Positions 53,861 to 64,000 of a DNA stretch of 64,000 nucleotides are shown here, piece by piece. The notes beneath the pieces were generated by a model. It was not told the origin of the DNA and made no database searches. It saw nothing but the letters and a program-made list of their open reading frames with translations. Position 1 is the first letter of the stretch, and each line of letters begins with the position of its first letter. The stretch lies in NCBI GenBank assembly GCA_028023455.1, contig JAQFVV010006707.1, positions 248,001-312,000 of the forward strand, written 5' to 3'. Source of the stretch: Epiperipatus broadwayi. Taxonomy: Eukaryota; Onychophora; Udeonychophora; Euonychophora; Peripatidae. The position numbers and the translations under genes are program-made.

Positions 53861-53910
<50 letters not shown>
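53807..53910. repeat. (TA)n microsatellite within a palindrome
   Basis: AGTTTTAATAGTGTA, a (TA)n core, then TACACTATTAAAACT forms a perfect hairpin (53807-53865), followed by a second TA run to about 53909. Confidence 0.9.
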
Positions 53911-53912
<2 letters not shown>

Positions 53913-56900
53913 AGAATGAAATTCATTATAAATAACAAATAGAAAAGCAACATTATGAATATTTACATTATATGAAATAGAGAAAGATAAGATTCATTTT
54001 TCAACTTAACAGACAATATCAAATGCATGTAATTCAGGTTTTCCCCACAAAGTTCTTATTAAGATTAATGTTATAATTTTTATACAGATATATATAATAC
54101 TTTAAATCATATAAAATATTTCCAAAACTGTCATAAACGAAGTAATGCTAAAATTTAACAATTATTGAAAAATGAATGCATTTTAGATGAATATTGTTCA
54201 AAAACACAAATAATAAAGAACAACTTATGAGATTTGCAGGAAAGAAAAACTATACGTTACAAATTTCTTCTTTGAAATGCATTGCAAAAATTGTCCATGA
54301 AGCATCCAAATAAAAATAAATCACAAACTATATTTGACTGAGATAAAATATGCATTTTAAGATTAAAATATTAATAGTAGATTTAGCAAAAGAAGTGATC
54401 ATTTATTAATGAGATATAAGGTAAATGCAAGTACACTGATTATAACAAAAACTCTTAAAAAGACAATATTAGCAAATGATACTCCTAACATTGAGAATGA
54501 CTCCAATAATTTTAAATTAGTACTTGCAAATAAATCTTTAATGATGCCTGGGAAATGAAAGGAAGACAACTGATGTTTTACTAAAAACTTCTGCAAAAAT
54601 ACCCGATACAAAAAAAAAGAGAAATTTATTTGAAAAATTCAGCTAAAAGAAAACAATCTATAAAAAGAAGTATTATAAAAATATAAAAAAATGAACCATC
54701 AAAAAAATTTAAATATATGGAATTCTATGAAATTGTACAAAAAGAGTTAATTTAATGATTATAAAAAATGTAATTGGAAATTGGAAAAGAAAAAGCTACT
54801 AAGAGAAAAAATGTATCAAATAAAAGGTAGATTTTTTAGCAATAAAAAAAAATATGGCACTGAATATTAAAAAGAGATTGATATAAGATATGTGTGGAAG
54901 AATTCTACAGACAATTATATATTAATGAAGAAATTGCCAAATATTTTAAATGTACTGAAATAGATGCTTTGCTATATTTCAAGTATGTGTGTAGATAAAC
55001 ATGTGGATTCAGCTAAAATTCAACTTGTAAATTAATTTGAAAAATGTTGTTAAGTTAATTTTATAGTAAACATGTAGTATAAAAATGTGATTCTATGTAT
55101 GTAAATGCACACACATGAAATTGGAAAATATTTCTGTTACTTATTAAAAGTAATGTAATATTTTTTAGCAAAATTGAATTTTGTAAATAATGTTTTTAAT
55201 CTTTTATATAAAATAATTTTTAATGTTGTACAACAATGCTTAATATACAAAAGAGTTTTAATCTGTTGTGATAACAAATACTAAAACTTAAGCATTATCC
55301 ATATAGGGCATGTAATCAAATTAATCTAATATGGAATGCACATTTTTATTATTTAAAAAAAAACCCTGCTTATTTTTGAAATATGTACAAGAATGTCTTA
55401 ATTAAAAACCTGGCTTATTTTTAAGATGTAAGTAAAAAAATCTAATGTGTGTCAGAGAACAATCAAATGCAAATCTTACAAAAGCTAACCAAAATTTATT
55501 GTGTCACTATATTCTATTGTATTGTGTCATCAGATTCATTAGGTTCTGTTAGATTCTATTTTATGCTTTTTTCATGCATTGATTCATTCATACATTAGAT
55601 TCTATTACATTAATGCATTAGATCATTTTGGACTCTGATCACATTCAAATAGCTGGGAATTTTGATTCTGCTAGTGATTGCCCACTAATTCATCACAATT
55701 ATTAATACCATGGAAGCAGTTTATGACATGAACATACAAATTATTATTAATGATGTTTTCTAAATATACATAATTAGGTTCTATCACAGTACAAACTCCT
55801 TCACCCACCAGCTTGCTTTAAATTTATAAACCCATAGAAAGCTGACCTGAAATGCCATCCTAATTGAAGCCTCTCTCAACTCCCTGAAAATAAGACAGAA
55901 CTACAAAATGGACAAGAGTAACTACTTTTGCAATGAATTCACAGAAAAACAAATGTGACACACTGCTGAAAATTAATGGTAATATAAACTTTTGCTTAAC
56001 TTAAATAAGCCAGGAATGTTTAGAACTGTTTTTCATTACATATATTCACATTTTAACTGTACTCTTAGATTTAAAAGTATTATTTTTTCTTCATTTTATG
56101 TAAGTACTATTTAATAATATTAATGTCATTTGTGAATGCTTTACTAATTTATTAAAGTAAGGATTAAACTAGAATTTATTATGTTTAAAAAAACAATTCT
56201 TGAAGAATTTTTCTTTTCTTTTGTTGAGAGTTTTGATAATTATTAATGAGGTTTTAATTTTGAATGAGTTGATTATTATTGTACAGTTATTTAATCCTCT
56301 CTCCTCTTACCTTTGAATATTTAAAACCTAAGTATTTTTCTTTTGTAAAGGAAAACAAGTCTGAAGTTTAAAAGCAGACAGTAAAACTTTTTAAACAAGA
56401 TTAGTAATTATGTTTAAAATTATTATTTTTTAAATAGTGTTAATCAGATTATTATATATATGGGCGATGTAGCATTAAATTTGTTAGGCTATTTTCACAC
56501 ATATGCATAACACGTTATTATATAAATTATCTTCTTGTCTGTGGACATAAAAAATAAATCCATATGAAAACTACTTCTATTTTTTAGCATTTTAAATTTA
56601 CTTTACTGGTATTAGTTATGTCTCTACTCAATTGATATTATTTTGTAATAACTCTGGTGGTCTGGGTCATCTAATACTTTAACCACAGTCTATTTACTCT
56701 GGTGTGACCTAGCTTTGGAATAGCTACCATTCTTGCTTTGTTTTATGTTATTGCTATATATTGGTGAATTCTAAGAGCCTTTTATCCACCGAGCATTAGT
56801 CAAGTTCATATTCTTTTAAACTGTGTCCTAAGAGCTAGAATTGCTGATTTCGTTATTTACGCATGAACCAGCTCTGAAACAGATTCTGATAATTTTACCA

Positions 56901-57925
56901 TATTTAGTAGTTCTGATTATTTTTCATATAATTATGTGGCGATATGGATTTGGATATATGCAAAAGTCTTCATAGCAAGTGCATACATATATAGGTGTTT
57001 TATGAGATAACGTGAATATTCACCTTTCTTATTTTTAGTAAGTTATTCACACGTACATTACATATCATAAAAATCACTTTTAACATAATATTTTAGTATT
57101 ATAGAATTAATTTAAAGGGGAGAACAATTTAACTGTCAAGTCTGGCAATAAATAAAATACTCTATGAAGAAAGCCATATATAAAGCATTTATTAATTTCT
57201 TTTATTTGCTTTATTTTCTTTTAATTTTAATAAATTATGTTATTATTTGATTAATTTGGCTGATGTTGGTTTGCTGTTATATATCTATTAATTGTTTAAT
57301 AGTTACTGCTGTCATACTCTAAACTGAACTAGTGTCAGGGGCAAGAAATTTATTTTAAGTTAGGAACTACTCATTATCATTAGTGGTTATCTTGTTACCT
57401 AAATAAATTTTCTAAACTCATAACACTCAAGTGACTGATATTCTAAAGGATGGAGTAAGTGTCTGGTACATAAAGTATTTTATTTAAATAGTACTGCAAA
57501 CATGAGAGTTTGATTAGAATTGAATTTGGTTGTGGTTTATCCAAATAAATTTAATTATAAACCCAATGAAATTTTTTTTAAACAATTGATAGAACATATT
57601 ATAATTAAATTTTGATTTTATTTGTCAATATGAAGATAAACAACGCCACAGATGCTTGTAAAGAGGGTGATACAAAATCAGCATGAAATAATTCCCATAA
57701 TTTGACAAAGTCTACATTATATGGAAGAAAAGTAAACAAGATTTTAAAGAAATGGGCCAACAAGGGAAAGGATAAAAGTGACTGTGTTGAATTAACAAAA
57801 AGAGTAGATAGCAGGTCAGAAGTAATAATAAATACCAAAAATAAGATGATAAGAGAGACAATATAGACTAATTATTTTCAGCAATATACAAATTAGAACT
57901 TTAATATTTGTGATGGGGTAGAGCT
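53911..57925. other. AT-rich region, no supported gene
   Basis: No family motif on either strand. A degenerate GATTCTATT-type short repeat occurs at about 55520-55620. A mildly GC-richer, coding-like patch at about 55840-55970 (EASLNSLKIRQNYKMDKSN) could be an old retroelement fragment but cannot be assigned. The segment before 57930 may hold a decayed gypsy LTR. Confidence 0.4.
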
Positions 57926-57929
57926 ATGG

Positions 57930-59735
57930 TGCGTTTAGAAGGTTTGCATGCAATGTTTCAGTTTTACAATTGTCATGAAAAAGAAAAGGCTGCTGTTGCC
58001 AGACATCACCTGCATGGAGTGGCTCAAGATTGGTGACTATTGAGAACAAAGCCATAATTTTGTGAATTACCAGGAAGCAATCTTACACAGTTTCTGGAGT
58101 AAAGAGAAACAAGACAGCATCCTACAGAGAATGTCTCAAGAAAAATATCCAACTGTTGTAGGTGAGAATCATGAGCAATTTTTTATAGACAAGTCTCAAA
58201 GCTGACATCACTAACTGTGCTTTCTCTACTGGAAGGACAAATCATAAGAACAATATGACAGTATGCCATTAATGGTTCAACAAACTATGTTGAGAAAAAG
58301 AAATAGATCTATTGAGGAACTGGCTGAGGTATTGTCTGCCATTGACTGGAAACATCCAAATAGAATCTTATGAAAGTGTGAGGAAAACATTCTTTTTAAA
58401 TTTCAGGTTGTAATTATAACAGTTTGGAAATAGTGAAAACCAACTAAACTTTCAGAGAATATAAAATTCTGAAAACCACCATTTTAGGAAAGAAAGAATA
58501 CAACCGTATAAAGAAAATGTAATACAGAACAACTCTAAAAAGAGAATCATAACTGAATCTTCAATCTGATAATACCAGCCATACAACAGAGTCAAGAAGA
58601 CTCAATTAAGAGTAACATAGAAAAAATGAACATTCTGGATAACCCATTACATATCTAAAGAACATAATATTCCAACAAAAGCTATTTTTGACTTTGGAAG
58701 CCAGATATCCTTACTTTACACTAACTTTTATCAGATATTAAAAAAAGGCAGTTTTTCACCATTTCTTGAAAGTGAATGCAGGTTACCCTGTTGAATGGGA
58801 AAATGGCCACCATAGAAACAAAGCATGTATGGGTCAAGCTCCAACTTCATGACACTAATTTTATTCATGTCTTTTTAGTGATGCCAGGATTGGTATAAGA
58901 TATAGTACTTGGATCAGATTTTCCATGCAGATACAATTGTGTTCTGAATTACAAGAAAAACATCTTTCTCTGTAGAGAATACATAATATCATTTGATGGT
59001 CTTAAAGGATACCAGTCATCTCATATTCATTATATCTAAAAATGGTCAATTCAGTAGAAAAAGAGTCTAATTGTTTTATATATGGATGATGTGAACATTG
59101 TCTTGAGGAATATTGAAGAAAATCTGAAACATTTAGAATTATTCTTAAAAGAATATCTCCAAAGAAATAACATAACTAACTTGCAAATGAGTTATTTGGA
59201 CATAGAAGAGGTGTCATTTTTGGGATTTATAATAGATAAATATTGTATTAGACTCCATCCTGATAAGGTTAATGCAATACAACATTATCCTGCACTGACT
59301 AATAGGCATTACATGTGGTCTTTTCTAAGGCTATATAATTTTTATCACAGATTCTATCAAAATTTTGCTGTCAACTCTTAATTTTTGGTTCAACTTGTAA
59401 AAAAAAGACCAAAATGGATTTGGAGATTTCAATAGGACAAGGCCTTTTTTCAGATTAAACATATGCTTTTGGTATAGGTATTTCTGGTCTACCCTGACTT
59501 TTTGAAGGTTTTTTTATATTTCATACCAATAGCAGTAGTATTGGTTTAGGGATGGTGTTATTTCAATTTGATGTACAAAACTGGTATAGAGTATTGCTGA
59601 AAATAATTAGTCAACTATGTAAGAAAGAAGCTATAGCCATTGTATGGTTCTTAAGTAAATTTAAGCAATTTTTGTAGGGTTGGATGCTATTATTATTACA
59701 GACTGTAAGAGCTTGGAATTTCTAAACAGTAGTTA
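57930..59735 (+). pseudogene. Ty3/gypsy-type retrotransposon gag-pol remnant
   Basis: Collinear decayed domains. Gag: RLEGLHAMFQFYNCHEKEKA, then AVARHHLHGVAQDW (A-x-x-x-L-x-G-x-A-x-x-W type) at 57935-58040. Protease: FDFGSQISLLYTNFYQ near 58690 (D-T/S-G-S expected; DFG here) and DIVLGSDF near 58900. RT: LYMDDVNIVLRNIEENLKHL at about 59076, then EEVSFLGFIIDKYCIRLHPD, KVNAIQHYPALTNRHYM and LRLYNFYHRF, a textbook run from YxDD to the thumb. RNase H: SSIGLGMVLFQF and CKKEAIAIVWFLSKFKQFL to about 59690. Integrase and LTRs are not seen. Many stops and shifts. It abuts the minus-strand RTE element at about 59790. Confidence 0.8.
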
Positions 59736-59784
59736 TTTGAATATGACCAGTTAATCAGATGAAGTTTGTTCTTACAAAAACTTA

Positions 59785-60680
59785 CATGTAAGGTTAATAA
59801 CTGCAAAGCACTGAAAAAAAAAAACTACATCATCTGCAAAATCTAAATGACTTAAATAATCTCCATTTACTTTCATTCCTTTAGCTTCCCCTTTTAATCT
59901 ACAAAATACTTCTTGCAGCACTGCTGTAAAAAGTTTTGGAGATATGGAGTCACCCTGTCTTACACCCCTTCTCAATGTTGACTTCCCCAGTAGTATTGTG
60001 TAAGCTAATTGTTGCTGTTGCATTTTTATAAATATTTTTTTAAAATATTACAATACCCTGGATCTATACCTTAATGATCCAATGCTTTAATCACTGAAGA
60101 AATGTTTATAGAATCAAATGCCTTTTTGTAATCTACAAATTCAAAGCATAATGACAATTCATATTCATTTGTCCTTTCTATAACATCTCTCAATACCTGG
60201 ATATGATCTACTGTACTAAAACAACTTTTAAATCCAGCTTGTGTTCTTGGTTGGTGGAAATCTAACGTTCTATGTAGACGATTTGTAATTATCTTGGTAA
60301 AAAATGTGTGAAAATTGATAAAAGGCTGATAGGTCAGTAATTTTTAATATCTTCTTTATCACTTTTAGAAAATATTAATATTAATACTGGATTCTTCCAA
60401 TCATTTCGTGCATATTTATCATTTAGACCTTTGGTATATAACATTAGTAAAAAAATTTTTATTTCTTCTCCTGCTTCTTTTAATATATCAATTATAATTC
60501 CATCATTACCCAGAGCCTTTCCTTTCTTTATACATTTAATTGCATGTCTCACTTTTTCATTTAAAATTTTGGGCAATTTGGAAGATGTAATAGATATAGG
60601 AGGTACTTGTTCTTTATTACTATATAATTCTTTCATATCTGTAAAACGATTTAATATACTTCTCCTAAAAACGTAATAGC
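59785..60680 (-). pseudogene. RTE-type LINE reverse transcriptase, main part
   Basis: On the minus strand from 60680 down: LNEKVRHAIKCIKKGKALGN, DGIIIDILKEAGEE, NDWKNPVLILIFSKSDKEDI, KNY (then Y-R-P-I-S-L in a broken stretch), a Q-x-G-F-K..DH-I-Q region across 60150-60330, and GVRQGDSISPKLFTAVLQEV..YLSHLDFADDVVFF. The GVRQGD..SPKLF and FADD motifs are characteristic of the RTE/BovB group. The copy is frameshifted and lacks its endonuclease. The element is continuous with 61490-61600 across the PLE insertion. Confidence 0.8.
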
Positions 60681-61489
60681 CTAAAAACAATTTACTCGCT
60701 GACGAAGAAGCTTCCAAATAAACAAAACAAATTTCGCATAAAATTATTAAATGGGCCAAGCGCTTTCGAGGTTTGCCCTCATATTCATGGCCGACGAACA
60801 TAATAAATCTTTACGTAGTGTTATTTAATAACAAATATGCAAATGTAAATGCAAATCAGTTTGACCATTTTTTTGAAATGGAAAAACACGTGTCGCGTCT
60901 ATTGATAGGTTGGTTTTCATACTCCCCCTAATTCTAACAGACTCATTAATAATTCAAAGGATAGAACAGACCCATCTCAAACCCCCCAGGTGATCTACAG
61001 CATGTCATGTCCACAGGCCAGATGCAAAGCCATATACTATGGGGAAACTAAGGCCACTGTTCACAACAGAGCTGCTCAACACTTGTATACCTATAGAAGA
61101 GCAAAAAAGAACAGCGATAACTTTTCAATATTTCTGGAACATGAAAAGCAGACTGGCCATGTGTTCGAACCAGGCAACCCCAGGATTGTATGCCCTGAAA
61201 CCAACGATTGTAAAAGAAAGATCAAAGAGGCGTACTTTATTGTTTGCGACAACAATTCTATCAATAGATGCGACACGTGTTTTTCCATTTCAAAAAAATG
61301 GTCAAACTGATTTGCATTTACATTTGCATATTTGTTATTAAATAACACTATGTAAAGATTTATTATGTTCGTCGGCCATGAATATGAGGGAAAACCTCGA
61401 AAGCGCTTGGCCCATTTAATAGTTTTATGCGAAATTTGTTTTGTTTATTTGGAAGCTTCTTCGTCAGCGAGTAAATCGTTTTTAGGCTA
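60681..61489 (+). mobile_element. Penelope-like element fragment with self-inverted end, nested in RTE LINE
   Basis: Arms 60681-60908 and 61259-61489 are near-perfect inverted copies (about 228 bp; motifs CTGACGAAGAAGCTTCC, GGCCAAGCGCTTTCGAGG, GCCGACGAACATAATAAATC). Between them is the PLE GIY-YIG coding end. The right arm includes the last about 50 bases of that ORF, so the left arm is an inverted copy of the element's own 3' end. CTATATAATTCTTT occurs at both sides of the insertion (about 60622-60635 and 61489-61502) as a possible target duplication, with about 45 bp of extra sequence at the left. The element lies inside the RTE LINE and is therefore younger than it. Confidence 0.7.
60938..61310 (+). 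CDS. PLE GIY-YIG endonuclease domain, partial
   Basis: An open stretch reading RLINNSKDRTDPSQTPQVIY, SMSCPQARCKAIYYGETKAT, VHNRAAQHLYTYRRAKKN, then SIFLEHEKQTGHVF, CKRKIKEAYFI and CFSISKKWSN before the stop. The I-Y-Y-G-E-T core, the H-N-R-A-x-Q-H helix (R and H at catalytic-helix positions), an internal E-H pair and K-R-K-I-K-E-A-Y-F match the GIY-YIG domain at the C-terminus of PLEs. There are no stops within 124 codons, so it is better kept than the 47-kb relative. RT is absent; the 5' side runs straight into the inverted arm. The ATG at 60990 is internal to the domain and not a true start. Confidence 0.75.
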
Positions 61490-61600
61490 TATAATTCTTT
61501 ATAAAAGTCTTTTACCCATTTCATGATGTCATCTCTCTTTTTAATAATAATTCCATCTTTTTTCTTATTGCATATATATATATATATATTACTATTTTGA
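61490..61600 (-). pseudogene. RTE-type LINE, segment upstream of the PLE insertion
   Basis: Minus strand KKKDGIIIKKRDDIMKWVKD, FYKELYS is the linker before RT (D-G..I..R-x-D-I-x-x-x-W-x-x-F-Y-x-E-L-Y) and joins the KELYSNKEQVPP segment at about 60600-60640 across the insertion. It is cut off upstream by (TA)n at 61569-61589 and unreadable beyond that. Confidence 0.65.
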
Positions 61601-61679
61601 TAACCGATTGTTGAAATGATTATTGGTTTAATTTTAAGCAAAACAGGCCTATGATAACAATATATATACATATAATGAC

Positions 61680-62044
61680 TCCATAATATTTATTTCATTT
61701 AGATATTTTAAACTATGAATAATAGCACTATTATAAAATATGCTGTTTAACATTTTACATAACTATAATTCACTTTAAATTGTACACATTAAAATATCAA
61801 CAAAAATAATTAACTAAAAAATAGCGCGCTGCAGTTATTGAAAAACCCAGTATACTAATAATTGAGAGAGAAATCAATTATGTGACTGAATACATAACCA
61901 ATGCATAACACAAAAAGTGGTCGCTTCTGTGATGATTCATGATGATATTTAAAGAAGTGGGTCAGTGATTTTAAATGTATAAATTTCAAAATTTTTATTT
62001 AATATTTTTTTCAAACTATAAGTTACTGAAAACATGGATGGTGA

Positions 62045-62101
<57 letters not shown>

Positions 62102-63416
62102 TATCTTCTTGTAATGTTTATATATATATATATTGCACAACTGAATGTATGGTTATTTTTCATCACATATGGAAATAAATAATTTAGCAATGTATATAAT
62201 TGTAATCTTGTAAAGGCAATTCATCACAAATGCGCTATTTGATTAAACACATACGATTGTATATATAACTTAATTTAAATATTTCAGGAAGATATTGCCT
62301 TTTTTTACAAAAAAAAATAATTGAGAAGTGAAATGTGTAAATAAAAGGAAAAAAAATAAAGTAAATATGTGTAATGTATGTATGTCCCAATTTGATCTTA
62401 CGATGTTCAATTGCACATAGGATGAAACTTAGAATGTTTTTTTTAAGATTACGAGATTTAAAATCAATGTTTCAATTATTAATCCTATAGGGTATCTAGC
62501 TAGACATCTAATTATTGACACGAAATAGATAACTAGTTATGTAAAAAGTAAAAATTAAAAGAACAAACAAATAAGAATTACTCTGATGCATATTTAACTA
62601 TTTCTATTTGGAAACGACTTTGAAATGCAGAGACGTATTTAAATAATATCATTTTACCTATTTACTCATATATATCTTCTAGATTTTTAACTTTTAAATT
62701 CTGTAGAAATGTAAAACTTATTTTAAAAATGATTTAATCTTAATAAAGTTATTCTCAATAAATTAATGATTCAAAATGAATAATAAAAATACTTACTTAG
62801 AAATATCGTATTTCAAGTATTAAATAAAAGATTTGAAAAAATGCAGTATAATAATATTTTAATTCAGCTATAGCATTATTTTAAAAAATTTAAACATTAA
62901 TTTATTAACTTTTTCCCCTTCAAGTGCTCTTAAATCTCTTTTCCATTGATTTTATTTTTTTAAAAAAAAAAGAAGAAAGAAATATTTGCTAAAATGAAAA
63001 CTTTTAGAGTTTTTAGGGCTTCATATCTTTTTTTGTTTGTCTGACCTGTAGTTAAAAAATCTTGTGTGTATAGTTCATTTTTCTTGTTCAGCAAACCATA
63101 CTTCTCAGCATGAAGATTGAAAAAGTTCTACTGAAAAAAAATATTTTTCTTTAGAAACAACCCCACTGAGTGACCTTTTTACGTTTCATGAACATACATT
63201 TTTAAACTTCAGTTTATAGCCATAATAAGATTTTACATTTAATACATGAAATCAACATAAAAAAAGAAAACGTCGAAATAAAAATACTTAAAATCATTTT
63301 GGCCTTCTATAAGTATCTGATTGACTTAATGTAAAAGATGAAATCTATTTAATTCTATTTTTTTTCCGTTGCTCTTGTTAAAAAAAGTTCAAAAGACTGT
63401 TGAAAACTATTTGAAC
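61680..63416. other. AT-rich spacer
   Basis: No gene recognised. Includes (TA)n at 62047-62099 and a shorter TA run at about 62121-62134. Confidence 0.5.
62047..62099. repeat. (TA)n microsatellite
   Basis: About 53 bp of pure alternating TA. Confidence 0.95.
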
Positions 63417-63516
63417 AACTATATATATATATATATATAAGATTTATTTTACTTTTTATTTTGTTTAAGGGATTTTTTCAGTATTTAATATATATGATTA
63501 TCATCATTTTGAACTA

Positions 63517-63600
63517 TTATCGATCCATTGCAGAATAAAGATCTTTCCAAGTACAATTGGATCTCCTCAGATCTGTAGCTTCCCTTCTCCACCATACATC
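63517..63600 (-). pseudogene. C-terminal end of an RTE-type LINE ORF
   Basis: Minus strand WWRREATDLRRSNCTWKDLY, SAMDR, then two stops. The W-R..E-A-T-D-L-R-R-S..W-K-D-L-Y-x-A-M-D-R ending is like the C-terminus of RTE/BovB-type ORFs. It is followed on the minus strand by an AATGATGATAATCAT-like 3' tail. Only about 25 codons are readable; the rest is missing or decayed. It is separate from the 59.8-61.6 kb copy. Confidence 0.45.
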
Positions 63601-64000
63601 AGCACATTTTTTAAATAACGAATAAATAGTTCATGTAGTAAGGCGAATTCTTAACGAATAATCTCTCTCAAAAAAAAAAAAAAAAGAAAGAAAAAGACAT
63701 AATTTGTTAATTATCAAGTAATAAGAATTTATTGTTTACAGTTTTGATTTATCCTCTACATTTATAACCATATATAATGTCTAATTTAAACTTTAAAAAG
63801 TTAATAATTATTTACCCAATATCCAATCCTAGTATTATGGTTGTGGAATGTATAAACATTATTATGCTATGAGGTTTTATATATATTTAATACTGTCCAA
63901 CTAATAATAAATAAAATAGAAAACTATACTGCTAAATATTAACAAAATAACAAATTTATGCAAATTCTCTTATGACTTTGGTTTTATCCATTAAAAAATA
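63601..64000. other. AT-rich spacer
   Basis: Contains an A-run at about 63670-63684. Nothing else recognised. Confidence 0.5.

Noticed and set aside
57605-57838. 77-codon minus-strand frame
   Set aside because: Hydrophobic chance frame upstream of the gypsy remnant; no motif.
60431-60676. 81-codon plus-strand frame
   Set aside because: Antisense shadow of the minus-strand RTE reverse transcriptase.
60690-60730. CTGACGAAGAAGCTTCC in the PLE arm as a hammerhead
   Set aside because: CAAA in place of GAAA, stem II loop too small, and no stem I pairing.
61039-61348. Frames of 85-100 codons overlapping the PLE domain
   Set aside because: Shadows of the GIY-YIG frame at 60938-61310 in other phases or on the other strand.

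Overview
This window looks like AT-rich, repeat-dominated DNA from an invertebrate animal. The signs are very low GC by eye, long (AT)n, (TAA)n and (AGT)n microsatellites, no dense coding, and a mixture of decayed retroelements: Penelope-like elements (PLEs), non-LTR retrotransposons, Ty3/gypsy remnants and tRNA-derived SINEs. I cannot name the lineage. I see no bacterial features, operons or CRISPR arrays, and no complete host gene. One short open segment with good splice signals (24972-25104) may be an internal exon of a host gene.

Layout. 1-9.9 kb: AT-rich spacer holding a tRNA-Gly-like SINE with a perfect 15-bp target duplication (about 1.8 kb), a small foldback with tandem hammerhead-like units (3.4-3.6 kb), and a hammerhead-like fold beside a second SINE (6.6 kb). 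9.9-14.6 kb: a hammerhead-bearing repeat, a LINE C-terminal fragment flanked by direct copies of a dispersed repeat, a 387-bp-period repeat with a near-canonical hammerhead, then microsatellites. 14.6-19 kb: AT-rich, no gene recognised. 19.6-20.8 kb: a 5'-truncated PLE (RT tail plus GIY-YIG). 21-26 kb: spacer and the exon candidate. 26-27.9 kb: two related PLE copies head to head. 28-33.4 kb: two copies of a noncoding LTR-like repeat, one interrupted by a 2.6-kb noncoding insert. 33.5-35.5 kb: tandem and foldback retrozyme-like repeats. 35.6-38.3 kb: a decayed non-LTR retrotransposon with a microsatellite tail. 39.1-43.2 kb: two foldbacks and a third LTR-like copy flanked by a 31-bp duplication. 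45-47.5 kb: Ty3/gypsy and PLE remnants. 48.3-49 kb: another hammerhead-type repeat. 50-54 kb: SINE copies and microsatellites. 57.9-61.7 kb: a Ty3/gypsy remnant next to an RTE-type LINE (minus strand) that is split by a PLE. 63.5 kb: the last codons of another RTE-type ORF.

The most interesting theme is the number of hammerhead-ribozyme-like folds. More than ten positions, in several unrelated repeat families, carry the order stem I / CTGANGA-like core / stem II / GAAA / short stem III / NUH / stem I. In most families stem III is, or is close to, a self-complementary palindrome (ACCATGGT, ATCAGCTGAT, ACTAGT, ACGT, AGTACT, and a form near ATACGTAT). That is what would be expected of hammerheads that act as dimers in tandem transcripts. 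The repeats that carry them have periods of about 380-417 bp and often fold back on themselves. They look like metazoan retrozymes or PLE terminal repeats, plausibly mobilised by the PLE machinery whose remains are also present. All calls come from reading the sequence; no folding or database search was run.
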